Below, in pieces: positions 63,001 to 64,000 of a stretch of 64,000 nt of DNA. The notes under the pieces were generated by a model that was not told where the DNA came from, did not search any database, and saw only the letters and a list, made by a program, of their open reading frames with translations. The first letter of the stretch is position 1. Each line of letters starts with the position of its first letter. Source of the DNA: Sabellastarte sp. h YS-2021 (taxonomy: Eukaryota; Annelida; Polychaeta; Sabellida; Sabellidae); the NCBI GenBank assembly GCA_964017235.1, contig OZ024936.1, positions 11,818,496 to 11,882,495 of the forward strand. The letters run 5' to 3'. Made by a program: the position numbers and the translations under genes.

Positions 63001-64000
63001 ACATGTATGACGAAATCCCCATTTAAAATCAATGGGAAATACTGTTTCTGCTCATATCTACGAAATTAAGGTCTTTAGACCCTACCCTGTTATATTGTAT
63101 AGACTCAGACTGGACCACTCTATCCATTGGTGGAAAAAAATTGGTGTCCCTCGGAACGACCAAAATTGGCGTACTCGATCGTACAGCATCTACACATGTA
63201 TGACGAAATCCCCATTTAAAATCAATGGGAAATACTGTTTCTGCTCATATCTACGAAATTAAGGTCTTTAGACCCTACCCTGTTATATTGTATAGACTCA
63301 GACTGGACCACTCTATCCATTGGTGGAAAAAAATTGGTGTCCCTCGGAACGACCAAAATTGGCGTACTCGATGGTAAGGCACCTGTACAAGTGTATATGC
63401 ATGGCAAAATCCCCACTTAAAATCAATGGGAAATACTGTTTCTGCTCATATCTACGAAATTAAGGTCTTTAGACCCTACCCTGTTATATTGTATAGACTC
63501 AGACTGGACCACTCTATCCATTGGTGGAAAAAAATTGGTGTCCCTCGGAACGACCAAAATTGGCGTACTCGATGGTAAGGCATCTACACATGTACGACGA
63601 AATCCCCATTTAAAATCAATGGGAAATACTGTTTCTGCTCATATCTACGAAATTAAGGTCTTTAGACCCTACCCTGTTATATTGTATAGACTCAGACTGG
63701 ACCACTCTATCCATTGGTGGAAAAAAATTGGTGTCCCTCGGAACGACCAAAATTGGCGTACTCGATGGTAAGGCACCTGTACTAGTGTATATGCATGGCA
63801 AAATCCCCATTTAAAATCAATGGGAAATACTGTTTCTGCTCATATCTACGAAATTAAGGTCTTTAGACCCTACCCTGTTATATTGTATAGACTCAGACTG
63901 GACCACTGTATCCATTGGTGGAAAAAAATTGGTGTCCCTCGGAACGACCAAAATTGGCGTACTCGATGGTAAGGCATCTACACATGTACGACGAAATCCC
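57094..64000. repeat. Higher-order repeats of 1367 bp (seven monomers) in a 4101-bp super-period
   Basis: The marker variant CCCTCAGAACGACC sits at the end of equivalent monomers starting at 57094, 58461, 59828, 61195 and 62562, all 1367 bp apart (5 x 193 + 2 x 201). Two isometric seven-monomer arrangements occur. Type I has junctions A-A-C-A-C-B-B (57094, 59828, 61195). Type II has A-A-C-C-B-A-B (58461, 62562). Markers unique to type II recur 4101 bp apart (58931 and 63032; 59121 and 63222), and the rare variant CCACTGTATCC recurs at about 59806 and 63907. Less regular versions of the same pattern occur from about 52455. Confidence 0.9.

Larger units (their letters stand above)
44071..64000. 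repeat. 193/201-bp satellite array, about 100 monomers, runs off the window
   Basis: Monomers share CTGTTTCTGCTCATATCTACG...CCATTGGTGG...GGCGTACTCGATGG. They differ mainly at the junction. Type A has CATCTACACATGTACGACG (193 bp). Type C has GATCGTACGGCATCTACAC and ATGTATGACG (193 bp). Type B has CACCTGTACTAGTGTATATG (201 bp). Some monomers lose one A of the AAAAAAA run (192 bp, divisible by 3), which lets short open frames join into longer ones (209 codons at 49057). Each monomer contains the hairpins CCCATT-7-AATGGG (for example 44240-44258) and GGTCTTTAGACC (for example 44099). The length is close to one nucleosome plus linker. Overlapping ORFs on both strands are repeat by-products. Confidence 0.97.

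Noticed and set aside
44170-63810. Overlapping 61-122 codon ORFs on both strands of the 193/201-bp satellite
   Set aside because: They are satellite by-products. Both strands are open in the same DNA and ends fall at monomer junctions.
44071-64000. CENP-B box in the 193/201-bp monomer
   Set aside because: The closest stretch on the minus strand (ATTTCGTCGTACATG) lacks the CGGG part of the motif.

Overview
The window looks like a repeat-rich chromosomal segment from a eukaryote, most likely an aquatic animal. The reasons are AT-rich non-coding DNA, no operons or packed ORFs, a CR1/L2-type LINE, several DIRS-type tyrosine-recombinase retrotransposons, an LTR-like element and about 35 kb of satellite DNA. 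I cannot name the species. I see no intact host gene. Every recognisable coding stretch belongs to a transposable element and is broken.

Layout. 1-4814: two direct repeats (at least 809 bp and about 975 bp, nearly identical) flank about 3 kb of non-coding DNA, like an LTR pair with TGTTG...CAACA ends. It appears to sit inside a decayed DIRS-like gag (4815-5440). 6371-12515: hairpin-headed repeat modules and three tandem arrays (units about 321, 133 and 148/169 bp). The first two arrays derive from one ancestral monomer of about 160 bp and lie between 12-bp inverted ends at 6780 and 10486. 13405-17600: relics of DIRS left-end leaders, split by a 5'-truncated minus-strand LINE (14713-16353). 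17848-22989: a structurally complete but frameshifted DIRS element with 26-bp inverted terminal repeats, gag, reverse transcriptase/RNase H, a methyltransferase-like segment and a tyrosine recombinase whose catalytic residues can still be located. 23007-23210: a 51-bp-armed foldback carrying the same termini. 25512-27440: a second, more decayed DIRS copy with an internal duplication.

28308-43870: about 22.9 head-to-tail copies of a 681-bp satellite with no indel in register. 43871-44070: a 200-N scaffold gap. 44071-64000: a second satellite of 193/201-bp monomers organised into 1367-bp seven-monomer higher-order repeats and a 4101-bp super-period, the type of hierarchy seen in centromeric satellites. 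Contigs on both sides of the gap end inside satellite, so the true array lengths are unknown.

The elements do not work together as a pathway. The history they suggest is DIRS copies colonising the locus, a LINE and an LTR-like element landing inside them, and satellites expanding on the right. The most informative parts are the DIRS termini and foldback, the shared ancestry of the 321- and 133-bp arrays, and the nested architecture of the 193/201-bp satellite.
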